This document shows positions 43,446 through 52,540 of a DNA stretch of 64,000 nucleotides, in pieces. Location: assembly GCA_017304675.1 (NCBI GenBank), contig JAFKLS010000019.1, positions 124,001-188,000 on the forward strand. Reading direction: 5' to 3'. The number at the start of each line of letters is the position of its first letter. Position 1 is the stretch's first letter. Source of the stretch: Sphingobacteriia bacterium (GTDB lineage: Bacteria; Bacteroidota; Bacteroidia; Chitinophagales; Chitinophagaceae). The position numbers and the translations under genes were made by a program. The notes beneath the pieces are model-generated. The model saw only the letters and a list, made by a program, of their open reading frames with translations. It did no database searches and was not told the DNA's origin.

Positions 43446-44438
43446 ATGAAAAAGATTTTACAATATTTGTTTGAACATAAAACATTATCAAAACAGCAGG
43501 CGTATGAGGTATTATTAAATATCTCTCGTGGAATGTATAACGATCATGAAATAACTTCTTTTACAACTGTTTTTTTAATGAGAAGTATTACTATTCAGGA
43601 ATTGGAAGGTTTCAGAGATGCTTTGTTGGAATTATGTGTGAAAGCAATATTCAATAACGATGAAACAATGGATATTGTTGGCACTGGCGGAGATGGTAAA
43701 AATACTTTCAATATTTCAACACTAAGCTGTTTTGTAGTTGCCGGTGCAGGCATAAAAGTTACCAAGCATGGCAATTATGGGGCTTCTTCGGTTAGCGGTG
43801 CTTCCAATGTTATGGAAAACTTAGGTTATCAATTCAAAACCAATAACGATCAACTGAATAGGGAGTTGGATAGCGCCGGCATTTGTTTTCTTCATGCGCC
43901 TTTGTTTCATCCTGCATTAAAAACAGTAGGGCCTATCAGGAAGAACCTGGGGCTCCGTACTTTTTTTAACATGCTTGGCCCAATGGTCAATCCTGCTAAT
44001 CCGAGTTATCAATTAGTGGGTGTTTACAATTTAGAAATGGCACGTATTTATAATTACTTGTTGCAGCAAACGGGCAAAGCATTCACAATCATTCATAGTT
44101 TGGATGGTTATGATGAGATATCTCTAACCAACGATACGAAAGTGATCACTAATAACGGAGAAAGTATTTTAACGCCGGAACAGGTTGGTAAAAGAATGGT
44201 AGCGCCTGAAGATATTTATGGGGGCAATACACCTGAGGAAGCATCAAAGATTTTTGTAAAGATTATAAAAGGAGAAGGCTCCTGGGCACAGAATGCAGTA
44301 GTGTTGGCTAATGCAGCCATGGCCTTATTTTGTACGGGAAAATTTAACAATTATGAAGATGCTTATGCAAAAGCTGTAGAAAGTTTAGAAAGTGGTAAAG
44401 CGTACCAATCATTACAGAATTTAATAGCGTTACAATAA
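43446..44438 (+). CDS. trpD: Anthranilate phosphoribosyltransferase
   Basis: TrpD transfers the phosphoribosyl group of PRPP to anthranilate. The PRPP-binding GTGGDGKNTFNIST is near residues 80-93. KHGNYGASSVSGASNVMENLGY, GPIRKNLGLRTFFNMLGPMVNPANP and the acidic metal motif HSLDGYDEISLTNDTK also match the family. 330 aa, normal length. Part of the closely spaced trpG-D-C-F run. Confidence 0.97.
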   Translation: MKKILQYLFEHKTLSKQQAYEVLLNISRGMYNDHEITSFTTVFLMRSITIQELEGFRDALLELCVKAIFNNDETMDIVGTGGDGKNTFNISTLSCFVVAGAGIKVTKHGNYGASSVSGASNVMENLGYQFKTNNDQLNRELDSAGICFLHAPLFHPALKTVGPIRKNLGLRTFFNMLGPMVNPANPSYQLVGVYNLEMARIYNYLLQQTGKAFTIIHSLDGYDEISLTNDTKVITNNGESILTPEQVGKRMVAPEDIYGGNTPEEASKIFVKIIKGEGSWAQNAVVLANAAMALFCTGKFNNYEDAYAKAVESLESGKAYQSLQNLIALQ

Positions 44439-44442
44439 TCAT

Positions 44443-45234
44443 ATGAATATTTTAGATACTATAGTTGCCAATAAACAAAAAGAGGTTGCAGCCAGGAAAA
44501 AGCAGGTTACTGTTGCTGAACTGGAGAAAACCAAATTATTTGCCAATACAACACTGTCCCTAAAATCTTTTTTAACAGATCCTTCAAAAACGGGGATTAT
44601 TGCAGAGTATAAAAGAAAATCACCTTCAAAAGGAATTATCAATGCTCATTCAGGTATACAGGAAATTACAAATGCTTATGTTGCCAATGGTGCATCGGGG
44701 CTTTCAGTGTTGACTGATGAGGTTTTTTTTGGCGGCACATTGAATGATCTGTTAGCAGTAACTGCCGGTGAGGTGCCCGTATTGAGAAAAGATTTTATGA
44801 TTGATGAGTTTCAGATACTGGAAGCAAAAGCATACGGCGCATCTGTAATACTGTTGATTGCAGCCTGTTTAAATCCGAGGCAAGTACAGGCATTGGCCAA
44901 AACAGCAAGATCATTGGGATTAGAGGTATTGCTTGAAGTTCATAATGAAAAGGAATTGGAACATGTGTGCGATGAGGTAGATTTGATAGGGGTCAATAAC
45001 CGCAACCTGAAGACTTTTGAAGTAAACATAGAAACCTCCTTGAAACTCATTCACAAAATACCAACAGGCAAGCCTGCTGTAACAGAAAGTGGTATTAATG
45101 ATATTAATACAATCTTAACTTTACGCAATGCTGGCTTTAGTGGTTTTTTAATAGGCGAACGTTTTATGAAAGAACAAGACCCTGCGATTGCTTTTGCCGA
45201 TTTTGTTCACCAACTTAAAACAAAAACGGTATGA
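44443..45234 (+). CDS. trpC: Indole-3-glycerol phosphate synthase
   Basis: TrpC closes the indole ring from carboxyphenylamino-deoxyribulose phosphate in a TIM barrel. The catalytic lysine and glutamate regions are visible as IIAEYKRKSPSKGIIN, VPVLRKDFMIDEFQILEA and LEVHNEKELEH. GVNNRNLKTFEVN, AVTESGINDINTI and FLIGERFM follow. Length is 263 aa. Its stop overlaps the trpF start by four nucleotides (ATGA), indicating coupling. Confidence 0.97.
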   Translation: MNILDTIVANKQKEVAARKKQVTVAELEKTKLFANTTLSLKSFLTDPSKTGIIAEYKRKSPSKGIINAHSGIQEITNAYVANGASGLSVLTDEVFFGGTLNDLLAVTAGEVPVLRKDFMIDEFQILEAKAYGASVILLIAACLNPRQVQALAKTARSLGLEVLLEVHNEKELEHVCDEVDLIGVNNRNLKTFEVNIETSLKLIHKIPTGKPAVTESGINDINTILTLRNAGFSGFLIGERFMKEQDPAIAFADFVHQLKTKTV

Positions 45235-45872
45235 GAATTAAGGTATGTGGTATAACCAATACGGAACAAGTACAGCTTTTAGATGAAATGGGTGTTGAGT
45301 TTTGCGGCTTCATCTACTATCCTAAAAGCCCGCGTTATGTATATAAACACATGCCTGCATCTCACATAAAGAAAATAAAAGGGAATATCAACAAGGTAGG
45401 GGTATTTGTAAATGCTTCAGAACAAGAGATATTAAAAGCGGTAGATGAATGTGGCTTGTACCTGGTGCAATTACATGGTGATGAAACCCCGAGGCAATGT
45501 GAAAAGATTGCCAATTATATTACCGTAGTGAAGGCTTTCAGGATCAGTGAAGCTGATAATATATTGTGGAAGATAAAAGATTATGTGGATGTAGTAGATA
45601 TGTTTTTGTTTGATACAGAAGGGGTTGGCTATGGTGGAACAGGAAAAAAGTTTAACTGGAAAATGCTTGAGGGGTTGCAAATAGGAAAACCTTTTTTTCT
45701 AAGTGGGGGGATACAACCAGACGATGCACCCCAAATTGAAGCGTTTTCTAAAGATGTAGTGGCTAAGGATTTGTTTTCAATAGATATTAACAGCAAATTT
45801 GAAATTTCTCCGGGTATTAAGGATATGAAAACGGTAGAGAAATTCGTTAAAGAAATAAAAGATTTAAAATAA
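45231..45872 (+). CDS. trpF: Phosphoribosylanthranilate isomerase
   Basis: TrpF isomerises phosphoribosylanthranilate in a TIM barrel. MRIKVCGITNTEQVQLLDEM carries the catalytic Cys7. GFIYYPKSPRYV, VQLHGDETP and the catalytic aspartate region FDTEGVGYGGTGKKFNW match the family. The phosphate site FLSGGIQPDDAPQIE follows. 213 aa. It overlaps trpC by four nucleotides and is separated from trpB by a 611-aa secreted protein gene. Confidence 0.97.
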   Translation: MRIKVCGITNTEQVQLLDEMGVEFCGFIYYPKSPRYVYKHMPASHIKKIKGNINKVGVFVNASEQEILKAVDECGLYLVQLHGDETPRQCEKIANYITVVKAFRISEADNILWKIKDYVDVVDMFLFDTEGVGYGGTGKKFNWKMLEGLQIGKPFFLSGGIQPDDAPQIEAFSKDVVAKDLFSIDINSKFEISPGIKDMKTVEKFVKEIKDLK

Positions 45873-45884
45873 GCTATCATTGTT

Positions 45885-47720
45885 TTGAAGGTTAAGATCA
45901 TCATATTAATAAACTGTTTTATAGCATTACTGGCCAGGGCACAGGTTAAACAGGATAGTGCAGGAGCAAGCTCAAAAGAGCGGTTCTATAAATCCTATTC
46001 TGAATATTTGGAAAAAAATAAACGGCAAAAGCCAAAAATTACGCCGGATAGCTCAGTACTACATGCACCCAGAACATCGGTTGTAAAAGATTCGGCGAAA
46101 CATTTTACAAAAACTGCCGGAACGCATTCTACAGAAATAAAAGGAACACTTTCCGGAACAAAAAATACTGTTCTTATCATTCCGGGTAAACCTGTTGTTG
46201 CAGATAGCAGCAATGTGCAGAAAAAGAATATTCCCGCTGTCTCCGCAGTGGTGCAACCGGCTAAGCAACCAGTTCAGCATAATGCATCTTCTACTAATAC
46301 GGTAACCAGAAAGAAACTGAACGAGTACCTGGCTATGCAACAACAGCAATCTTCAAAGATTACTCCTGATAGTTCGGTACACTTCGCATCGTCTAAACCC
46401 GTTAGTAAGGTGCCTACGGTTAAAACAGATAAGCATGGCCAGCTTATAAGCGGCACAATAGCACCGAATAAGCAGCATAGGGGAACAATTATAGAGCCCT
46501 TAGCGCCCCTATTAGAAGTAAAGACCGATAAGGTTGAAACGGCAGAAAATATAAAACCTCAGCAGCATTATACTAAACCTGTATTAAGAGTAGAACCTCA
46601 GGCAAAGAACCCGAGTGAAACACTTGATACAACGGTTATCGGGGCAAAAAAAATAATAGAGAAAGCAACCACTAACGCACATGCACAGGAAATAAAAGGA
46701 ATAATATTACCTGATAAAAATGCTGCAAAAATCATTGCGCCTTCCACAGCAGATGCAGGCCATTCTCAGGATAATAATAAAAAAGAATCGGCTGCTAAGA
46801 AAAGCGTCAATACAAATGCTACACTGGAAACTGCTAAAACAAAAGACCCTTTAAGTGTTTATTCTGTACCATCAGCAGAAGAAGCGTACAAACCTTCCAC
46901 TCCCACTACAGAAGTTACTTCTTCCACAGTATCAACTTCATCTTATTATGTTGAAGGAGATAGCAAAACAAACCAAACACCGGTAAAAGAAGAAACGGGC
47001 GACGATCCACTGAGAAAATATGCAGCACAGAATGTAAAAGCCAGCTACAAATCGCAGGTGTTGAGCCAGGAAATGATTGCTCAAAGAAAAAATCCAAAAA
47101 TATTGGAACCCATTTCAATCGACTCAATTGCCAGAAAAATGAGAGAGGATAGCATGATGGCTGTGATGGCAGATTCAATTAGAAAAATGAACGAAGAGGC
47201 CATGCGTTCTATAGAAGATGAGCGTAATGCAGAAATGGCGGCAGCTTTAAAAGATCAATCACAAAATACCCGGTATAATTTTTATTTAATAAAGAATGGG
47301 CAATTTAGCGTGAGCTTTTCAAACGATAAATTTTACCTGAACGTGAATCAACGTGGTAAGATTGTTGATTTTGCTATTCTTACTAACGGATCCGTTACAG
47401 CCGGTAATTTGCAGAACAAGGTAACACAGGTTGGCAACGCCAAGATTGTTTACAATTACCGTGGTAATATAGATAGTATTGCAGGAATCCAGGTAACATA
47501 TACATACGATGGTAAAGTGAACAAAGTGGGTAATTCTTTTATAACCTATAATTATGAAGGGGTAATAGAGAAAGTAGGAGAAATTCCCATTATCTATAAT
47601 GGGAATGGAACTGTATTCAGGTTTGGCAATTTCAGTGTTGCCTACAATAACCAGGGAGTTGTTGCAGGTATTGACGATAGTAACGGGTTGGTTATATACC
47701 GGCCAATGAGTGATAAATAG
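45885..47720 (+). CDS. Secreted low-complexity protein with C-terminal tandem YNY-G repeats, inside the trp operon
   Basis: I do not recognise this 611-aa protein. It starts with TTG, which places a signal peptide ([16 protein letters not shown]) at the N-terminus. Residues about 35-300 are Lys/Pro/Ser/Thr-rich with an internal duplication: KITPDSSV occurs at 51-58 and 158-165, each after a Y-L element. A charged helical stretch (about 395-455) follows, then about five tandem 16-20-residue units at roughly 518-597 ([73 protein letters not shown]). The repeats resemble short beta-hairpin or YD-like repeats. It lies 12 nt after trpF and 16 nt before trpB, with no visible link to tryptophan. Confidence 0.75.
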   Translation: MKVKIIILINCFIALLARAQVKQDSAGASSKERFYKSYSEYLEKNKRQKPKITPDSSVLHAPRTSVVKDSAKHFTKTAGTHSTEIKGTLSGTKNTVLIIPGKPVVADSSNVQKKNIPAVSAVVQPAKQPVQHNASSTNTVTRKKLNEYLAMQQQQSSKITPDSSVHFASSKPVSKVPTVKTDKHGQLISGTIAPNKQHRGTIIEPLAPLLEVKTDKVETAENIKPQQHYTKPVLRVEPQAKNPSETLDTTVIGAKKIIEKATTNAHAQEIKGIILPDKNAAKIIAPSTADAGHSQDNNKKESAAKKSVNTNATLETAKTKDPLSVYSVPSAEEAYKPSTPTTEVTSSTVSTSSYYVEGDSKTNQTPVKEETGDDPLRKYAAQNVKASYKSQVLSQEMIAQRKNPKILEPISIDSIARKMREDSMMAVMADSIRKMNEEAMRSIEDERNAEMAAALKDQSQNTRYNFYLIKNGQFSVSFSNDKFYLNVNQRGKIVDFAILTNGSVTAGNLQNKVTQVGNAKIVYNYRGNIDSIAGIQVTYTYDGKVNKVGNSFITYNYEGVIEKVGEIPIIYNGNGTVFRFGNFSVAYNNQGVVAGIDDSNGLVIYRPMSDK

Positions 47721-47736
47721 TTTTAATTTTTTTAAG

Positions 47737-48945
47737 ATGAGCGTAATGGAGCAAAAGCAACAACTAGTTCAATTTACAAAACCAAGTGAGCAGGGTTATT
47801 ATGGCAAATTCGGTGGAGCTTACATTCCTGAAATGTTGCATAGGAACGTAGAAGAACTCAGGACCAATTATCTTGCTATTATTAACGACGAGACTTTTAA
47901 AAAAGAATTTAATCAGCTTTTAACAGATTATGTTGGCAGGCCTACACCTTTATTTTATGCAGAGCGTTTGAGTGCCTTGCATGGTACCAATATTTATTTG
48001 AAGAGAGAAGATCTCTGCCATACCGGAGCCCATAAAATTAATAACACAATCGGCCAGATATTATTGGCAAAACGTTTGGGGAAGAAAAGGATTATTGCAG
48101 AAACAGGTGCGGGGCAACATGGTGTGGCCACTGCAACAGTATGTGCTTTAAAAGGGATGGAATGTATAGTATACATGGGAGAAAAAGATATTGAAAGGCA
48201 GGCTCCTAATGTGGCAAGAATGAAAATGCTGGGTGCAACGGTTATCCCTGCAACAAGCGGAAGTAAAACATTGAAAGATGCAACGAACGAAGCGATAAGA
48301 GATTGGATCAATCACCCCAACAATACACATTATATTATTGGAAGTGTTGTGGGGCCGCATCCTTATCCTGATATGGTGGCAACATTTCAAAGTATTATCA
48401 GTAAAGAAATTCGTGAACAATTAAAAGAAAAAACGAACAACGAGTTGCCCCATTATGTTGTTGCCTGTGTTGGCGGCGGTAGTAATGCTGCAGGTGCATT
48501 TTATCATTTCCTGGATGAATTGAGTGTGAAGTTAGTGGCTGTTGAAGCAGCGGGCCATGGTGTTAAAAGTGGTATGAGTGCAGCAACAACACAGCTTGGA
48601 AAAATGGGAGTGTTGCATGGAAGCAAAAGTTTAGTGATGCAAACAGAAGATGGGCAGGTAGTAGAGCCTCATAGCATTTCAGCAGGATTGGATTATCCCG
48701 GCATTGGCCCATTACATGCAAATTTATTTGACAGCGGGAGAGGGATTTTCTTAAGTGCAACAGATGAAGAGGCGCTGAACGCAGCTTTTGAAACAACAAA
48801 ATTAGAAGGAATTATTCCGGCATTGGAAAGCGCACATGCTTTTGCAGCTTTGCATCAAATGAAATTTAAAAAAGAGGATGTAGTGGTGGTTTGTTTAAGC
48901 GGAAGAGGCGATAAGGATCTGGCCACTTATATGAATGCCCTCTAA
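47737..48945 (+). CDS. trpB: Tryptophan synthase beta chain
   Basis: TrpB makes tryptophan from indole and serine with [18 protein letters not shown] is the conserved start. The PLP lysine is K100 in [50 protein letters not shown] (phosphate loop) and [17 protein letters not shown] are all present. Several starts are possible; ATG at 47737 gives 402 aa, and a second ATG at 47746 would be three residues shorter. The open frame further upstream overlaps the preceding gene. This is the common TrpB1 type. Confidence 0.97.
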   Translation: MSVMEQKQQLVQFTKPSEQGYYGKFGGAYIPEMLHRNVEELRTNYLAIINDETFKKEFNQLLTDYVGRPTPLFYAERLSALHGTNIYLKREDLCHTGAHKINNTIGQILLAKRLGKKRIIAETGAGQHGVATATVCALKGMECIVYMGEKDIERQAPNVARMKMLGATVIPATSGSKTLKDATNEAIRDWINHPNNTHYIIGSVVGPHPYPDMVATFQSIISKEIREQLKEKTNNELPHYVVACVGGGSNAAGAFYHFLDELSVKLVAVEAAGHGVKSGMSAATTQLGKMGVLHGSKSLVMQTEDGQVVEPHSISAGLDYPGIGPLHANLFDSGRGIFLSATDEEALNAAFETTKLEGIIPALESAHAFAALHQMKFKKEDVVVVCLSGRGDKDLATYMNAL

Positions 48946-48949
48946 ATCT

Positions 48950-49023
48950 CCCTAAAGGGAGACTTTTCAAAAGAACATATTATGAGCAGAATAAAAGAAG
49001 TTTTTCAAAAATCCCCTTTAGGG
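48950..49023 (+). repeat. Inverted-repeat hairpin around the trpA start, copy 4
   Basis: CCCTAAAGGG (48950-48959) and CCCTTTAGGG (49014-49023) are perfect 10-bp complements 54 nt apart. The trpA start codon (48982) lies between them. The right arm continues to about 49034 (GGGGATGGGGGTAA) and is translated as SPLGDGGK. Confidence 0.78.
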
Positions 49024-49767
49024 GATGGGGGTAAAAAAGTTTTAAATGTTTACTGTACTGCAGGTTTTCCTAAGTTGAACAGTACATTAACCGTTATAAA
49101 ATCATTAGCAGAAAACGGTGCTGATATTATTGAATTAGGAATGCCTTACAGCGATCCTTTGGCAGATGGCCCAACCATTCAGGCCAGCAGCAGCAAGGCT
49201 TTGGCGAATGGTATGACTATAAAAGTTTTATTTGATCAATTAAAAGAACTTCGTTCAACAACTTCCGCTCCTGTTGTTTTAATGGGTTATATGAACCCGG
49301 TTTTGCAATATGGGTTTGAAAAGTTCTGTTCAGATGCAGCAGCGGTTGGTATTGATGGATTAATTCTTCCTGATTTGCCGGAATACGAATTTGAAAAGGA
49401 GTATGGAGCCATCATTAAAAAGTATAGATTGGATTTTATTTTCCTAGTTACTCCGGAAACAAGTGATGAACGCTTAAAAAAATTAGATGAATTAAGCTCA
49501 GGGTTTTTGTATGCAGTAAGCTCTTCTGCTACAACAGGCACAGAGAAAGATTTTGAAGCTGTAGAACAGTATTTGCAAAAACTTCAATCAAGAAAATTAA
49601 AGAATCCCGTATTGGTGGGCTTTGGTATTAAAGATAAATCAACATTTCAATCCGCTTCCAGGTATGCCAATGGAGCAATTATTGGAACTGCTTATATAAA
49701 AGCGCTTGAACAGGGAAATGATATTGAAACAACAACAGAAAGTTTTTTAAAAAGCATTTTGGAATAG
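48982..49767 (+). CDS. trpA: Tryptophan synthase alpha chain
   Basis: TrpA cleaves indole-glycerol phosphate and channels indole to TrpB. The catalytic residues are E51 and D62 in IIELGMPYSDPLADGPTIQA; YMNPVLQYGFEKFC, LILPDLPEYE, AVSSSATTGTEK and LVGFGIKDK follow. Between the native-looking MSRIKEVFQK and KVLNVYCTAGFPKL is SPLGDGGK, encoded by the right arm of an inverted repeat, an apparent in-frame insertion like that in HisG. 261 aa. Its stop codon abuts an antisense tRNA gene. Confidence 0.97.
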   Translation: MSRIKEVFQKSPLGDGGKKVLNVYCTAGFPKLNSTLTVIKSLAENGADIIELGMPYSDPLADGPTIQASSSKALANGMTIKVLFDQLKELRSTTSAPVVLMGYMNPVLQYGFEKFCSDAAAVGIDGLILPDLPEYEFEKEYGAIIKKYRLDFIFLVTPETSDERLKKLDELSSGFLYAVSSSATTGTEKDFEAVEQYLQKLQSRKLKNPVLVGFGIKDKSTFQSASRYANGAIIGTAYIKALEQGNDIETTTESFLKSILE

Positions 49768-49840
49768 AGCGGAAGACGGGGCTCGAACCCGCTACCTACA
49801 GCTTGGGAAGCTGTCGCTCTACCAGGTGAGCTACTTCCGC
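49768..49840 (-). tRNA. tRNA-Gly (anticodon CCC)
   Basis: Read on the minus strand, a 7-bp acceptor stem GCGGAAG/CTTCCGC, D-arm GCTC...GAGC with GG in the loop, and a 5-bp anticodon stem ACAGC/GCTGT around TTCCCAA (anticodon CCC) form a full cloverleaf. The T-arm GCGGG-TTCGAGC-CCCGT completes it. The discriminator base is U (position 49768) and no CCA is encoded. It lies antisense to the operon: its 3' end touches the trpA stop codon and its 5' end is 25 nt from hisH. Confidence 0.95.
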
Positions 49841-49865
49841 TAATGTCTTTTAAAGTTACTGCAAA

Positions 49866-50459
49866 ATGAAATTAGTTATTATTAAATATAATGCCGGCAA
49901 TATTCAAAGTGTATTATATGCTTTGGAAAGAATAGGGGCATCTGCTTTGGTTACAGATGATACAGAAGAGATCGGTAAAGCCGATAAAATAATTTTTCCG
50001 GGAGTAGGTGAAGCAAGCAGCGCCATGAAATATTTAACAGAAAGGAAACTGGATAAGGTAATCTGCAATCTACAGCAACCAGTATTGGGTATTTGCCTGG
50101 GTATGCAATTAATGTGTTCTTACAGTGAAGAAAATAATACTCCTTGCCTGAATATTTTTAATGAAACGGTAAAGCATTTTACAGCTCCACCGCAGTCTGG
50201 TATAAAAGTACCGCAAATAGGGTGGAATAATATTTACCACCTGAAAACAAACGTCTTTCAAGAGATAAAAGAAAATAGTTTTGCCTATTTTGTGCATGGA
50301 TATTATGCAAATTTGGGAGAACATACTATTGCCACAACCCATTATATTCAACCCTATAGCGCTGCTTTACATAAAAAAAATTTTTACGGTGTTCAGTTCC
50401 ATCCGGAAAAATCTGCTGATATTGGCGAACAAATACTGAAAAACTTTTTGACTTTATAA
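49866..50459 (+). CDS. hisH: Imidazole glycerol phosphate synthase, glutaminase subunit
   Basis: HisH releases ammonia from glutamine for HisF. The triad is C77 in LGICLGMQLMCS, plus His and Glu in GVQFHPEKSADIGEQIL near the end. IIKYNAGNIQSVLYALERIG and FPGVGEASSAM match the family. 197 aa. It restarts the histidine pathway after the trp block. No clear promoter was found in the 25 nt before it, so it may depend on read-through from trp or on a promoter within the tRNA or trpA region. Confidence 0.96.
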   Translation: MKLVIIKYNAGNIQSVLYALERIGASALVTDDTEEIGKADKIIFPGVGEASSAMKYLTERKLDKVICNLQQPVLGICLGMQLMCSYSEENNTPCLNIFNETVKHFTAPPQSGIKVPQIGWNNIYHLKTNVFQEIKENSFAYFVHGYYANLGEHTIATTHYIQPYSAALHKKNFYGVQFHPEKSADIGEQILKNFLTL

Positions 50460-50864
50460 ATGCAAATAAGGGAAATACACATAGACGAAGCTTTAATGAT
50501 TAGGAAAGAAGTAATGTATCCTAATAAAGCGGTGAAATTTGCTAAGATTGAAAACGATGATGAAGGCAAACATTACGGCCTTTTCAACAACAATCAATTA
50601 ATCTCAGTGGTTTCAATTTTTATAAAAAACAATGAATTGCAATTCAGAAAATTTGCCACTTTAAAACCTTATCAGAATAAAGGATTGGGTACCAAATTGC
50701 TGGAATTCGTTTTTCAATTTGCAATAGAACATCATTGTACCGCAATCTGGTGTAATGCCAGGAAAAATGCCATTGGTTTATATAAAAGATTTGGAATGCT
50801 GGAAATAGGGGAACCGTATCTGCAGAACGATATTGAATACATTCAAATGAAAAAGGAACTATAA
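50460..50864 (+). CDS. GNAT family N-acetyltransferase inserted between hisH and hisA
   Basis: The 134-aa protein has the compact GNAT core. FRKFATLKPYQNKGLGTKLLEF carries the acetyl-CoA loop (Q-x-x-G-x-G/K-L), followed by CTAIWCNARKNAIGLYKRFGM and EIGEPYLQNDIEYIQMKKEL. The N-terminal IREIHIDEALMIRKEVMYPN resembles ElaA/YitI-type acetyltransferases. Both junctions are zero-gap: hisH TAA is directly followed by its ATG, and its TAA by the ATG of hisA. It is thus firmly embedded in the his operon, but has no known step in the pathway. Confidence 0.9.
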   Translation: MQIREIHIDEALMIRKEVMYPNKAVKFAKIENDDEGKHYGLFNNNQLISVVSIFIKNNELQFRKFATLKPYQNKGLGTKLLEFVFQFAIEHHCTAIWCNARKNAIGLYKRFGMLEIGEPYLQNDIEYIQMKKEL

Positions 50865-51602
50865 ATGCAAATAATCCCGGCAATTGATATTATAGAAGGT
50901 AAATGTGTTCGGCTAACAGAAGGAGATTACAACCAGAAAAAGGTGTACAACGAACATCCGTTAGAAGTAGCATTGGCATTTGAGGCAGAAGGGCTGCAAA
51001 GATTGCATCTTGTAGATCTAGATGGTGCTAAAGCTGGTGCTGTAAAGAATTGGAAAGTATTAGAAACCATTGCTGCTAAAACAAATCTCATAATAGACTT
51101 TGGAGGGGGTATTAAAGAGGAGGATGATGTAAGGATTGTTTTTAATTCAGGCGCTGCTTTGGCCACCATAGGAAGCCTGGCAGTGAAAAATGAAAACAAA
51201 TTCATTGACTGGTTAACAATATACGGTGCTGAAAAGTTTTTGCTTGGTGCAGATGTTAAACAAAATAGAATAGCTGTTAGTGGCTGGCTGGAGCAAACAG
51301 ATATAACAGTTTTTGATTTTATAGATCATTACCTGGAAAAAGGGATTACCCAGCTTTTTTGTACGGATGTTAGCAAAGATGGAAAACTGGAAGGCCCTTC
51401 AATTGAATTGTATACTACAATTATACAGCGGTTTCCCGAACTTTTCTTTATAGCCAGCGGCGGCGTAAGCTGCATGAACGATTTGTTGCAATTGAAAGAA
51501 ATTGGCTGTAAAGGTGCTATTGTGGGTAAAGCAATCTATGAAGGAAGAATTACAATTGCCGATTTGAGCTCTTTAAACTCAACAGGAAATGCCACTTCAT
51601 AA
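50865..51602 (+). CDS. hisA: Phosphoribosylformimino-5-aminoimidazole carboxamide ribotide isomerase
   Basis: HisA is a TIM-barrel isomerase of the fourth histidine step. IIPAIDIIEGKCVRLTEGDY carries the catalytic Asp near residue 7-8. VDLDGAKAG, DFGGGIKEEDDV, FCTDVSKDGKLEGPS (second Asp) and ASGGVSCMNDLLQL form the two phosphate sites. 245 aa. Starts immediately after the GNAT stop codon. Confidence 0.96.
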   Translation: MQIIPAIDIIEGKCVRLTEGDYNQKKVYNEHPLEVALAFEAEGLQRLHLVDLDGAKAGAVKNWKVLETIAAKTNLIIDFGGGIKEEDDVRIVFNSGAALATIGSLAVKNENKFIDWLTIYGAEKFLLGADVKQNRIAVSGWLEQTDITVFDFIDHYLEKGITQLFCTDVSKDGKLEGPSIELYTTIIQRFPELFFIASGGVSCMNDLLQLKEIGCKGAIVGKAIYEGRITIADLSSLNSTGNATS

Positions 51603-51674
51603 GTTGAAAAATTATCTCTATTAAAACCAATACGCATTACGGTATGTTATCAAACATCAAATTTCAAATCAGAA

Positions 51675-52433
51675 ATGCTTACTAAAAGAATTATTCCCTG
51701 TTTGGATATAAAAGACGGCAGAACAGTTAAAGGAACCAATTTCATAGATCTTCGCGATGCAGGTGATCCGGTGGAATTGGGTGCGTTGTATGCTAAACAA
51801 GGCGCAGATGAGTTGGTGTTTTTAGATATTACAGCCACTCATGAAAAAAGAAAAACGTTGAGTGAGCTGGTGAATAAAATTGCTCATCATATCAATATTC
51901 CCTTTACTGTTGGTGGCGGTATTAGTAGTGTTGAAGATGTTTACATTCTTTTACAAAACGGTGCAGATAAAATTTCCGTAAATACATCAGCATTTAAACG
52001 CCCGGAATTAATTCGTGAATTAGAAAAAGATTTTGGCAGCCAATGTGTGGTACTGGCCATAGATACCAAACAAGAAGAAGATGGAGAATGGTATGTGTAT
52101 TTAAATGGCGGAAGAGTGAAAACAGATATAAAATGCTTCGACTGGGCAAAGCAGGGTGTGGATTTGGGAGCCGGAGAAATATTATTAACGAGTATGGATC
52201 ACGATGGAACCAAAGCAGGCTTTGCTTTAGAGATTACAAAACTGTTGGCAGAAAATCTTTCCGTTCCTGTAATTGCCAGTGGCGGCGGTGGAAAAACGGA
52301 ACATTTTAAAGATGTTTTTAACAAAGCCAATGCAGATGCTGCTTTAGCTGCAAGTATTTTCCATTTTAAGGAAATAGATATTCCTGAATTAAAACAATAT
52401 TTGCACTTGCAGCATATTAATGTACGTTTATAA
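51675..52433 (+). CDS. hisF: Imidazole glycerol phosphate synthase, cyclase subunit
   Basis: HisF forms imidazole glycerol phosphate and AICAR using ammonia from His[21 protein letters not shown] carries the catalytic Asp near residue 11. [49 protein letters not shown] and [11 protein letters not shown] are the family blocks. 252 aa. It follows hisA after a 72-nt AT-rich gap containing a TCAAA-type repeat phrase. Confidence 0.97.
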   Translation: MLTKRIIPCLDIKDGRTVKGTNFIDLRDAGDPVELGALYAKQGADELVFLDITATHEKRKTLSELVNKIAHHINIPFTVGGGISSVEDVYILLQNGADKISVNTSAFKRPELIRELEKDFGSQCVVLAIDTKQEEDGEWYVYLNGGRVKTDIKCFDWAKQGVDLGAGEILLTSMDHDGTKAGFALEITKLLAENLSVPVIASGGGGKTEHFKDVFNKANADAALAASIFHFKEIDIPELKQYLHLQHINVRL

Positions 52434-52540
52434 CCCTTATTGCTATTATTTACATGCCCCTTTTAATTATGGGGTTAATAACGAAACAATAAAAGTAAAA
52501 GGTAAATAAATTTGAAACCGGAAAGTAGAAATAGAAATAA

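Noticed and set aside
49768..49840. tRNA region read as an intrinsic terminator for trpA on the plus strand
   Set aside because: The fold is explained fully by a cloverleaf on the minus strand and no T-run follows on the plus strand; some effect on read-through remains possible.
52457..52474. CCCC...GGGG hairpin after hisF as a terminator
   Set aside because: Four-base stem with a 10-nt loop and no T-run.
52507..52514. TAAATTTG as a promoter for hisIE
   Set aside because: A matching -33 TTTG at the right distance was not found; mentioned only in the hisIE entry.
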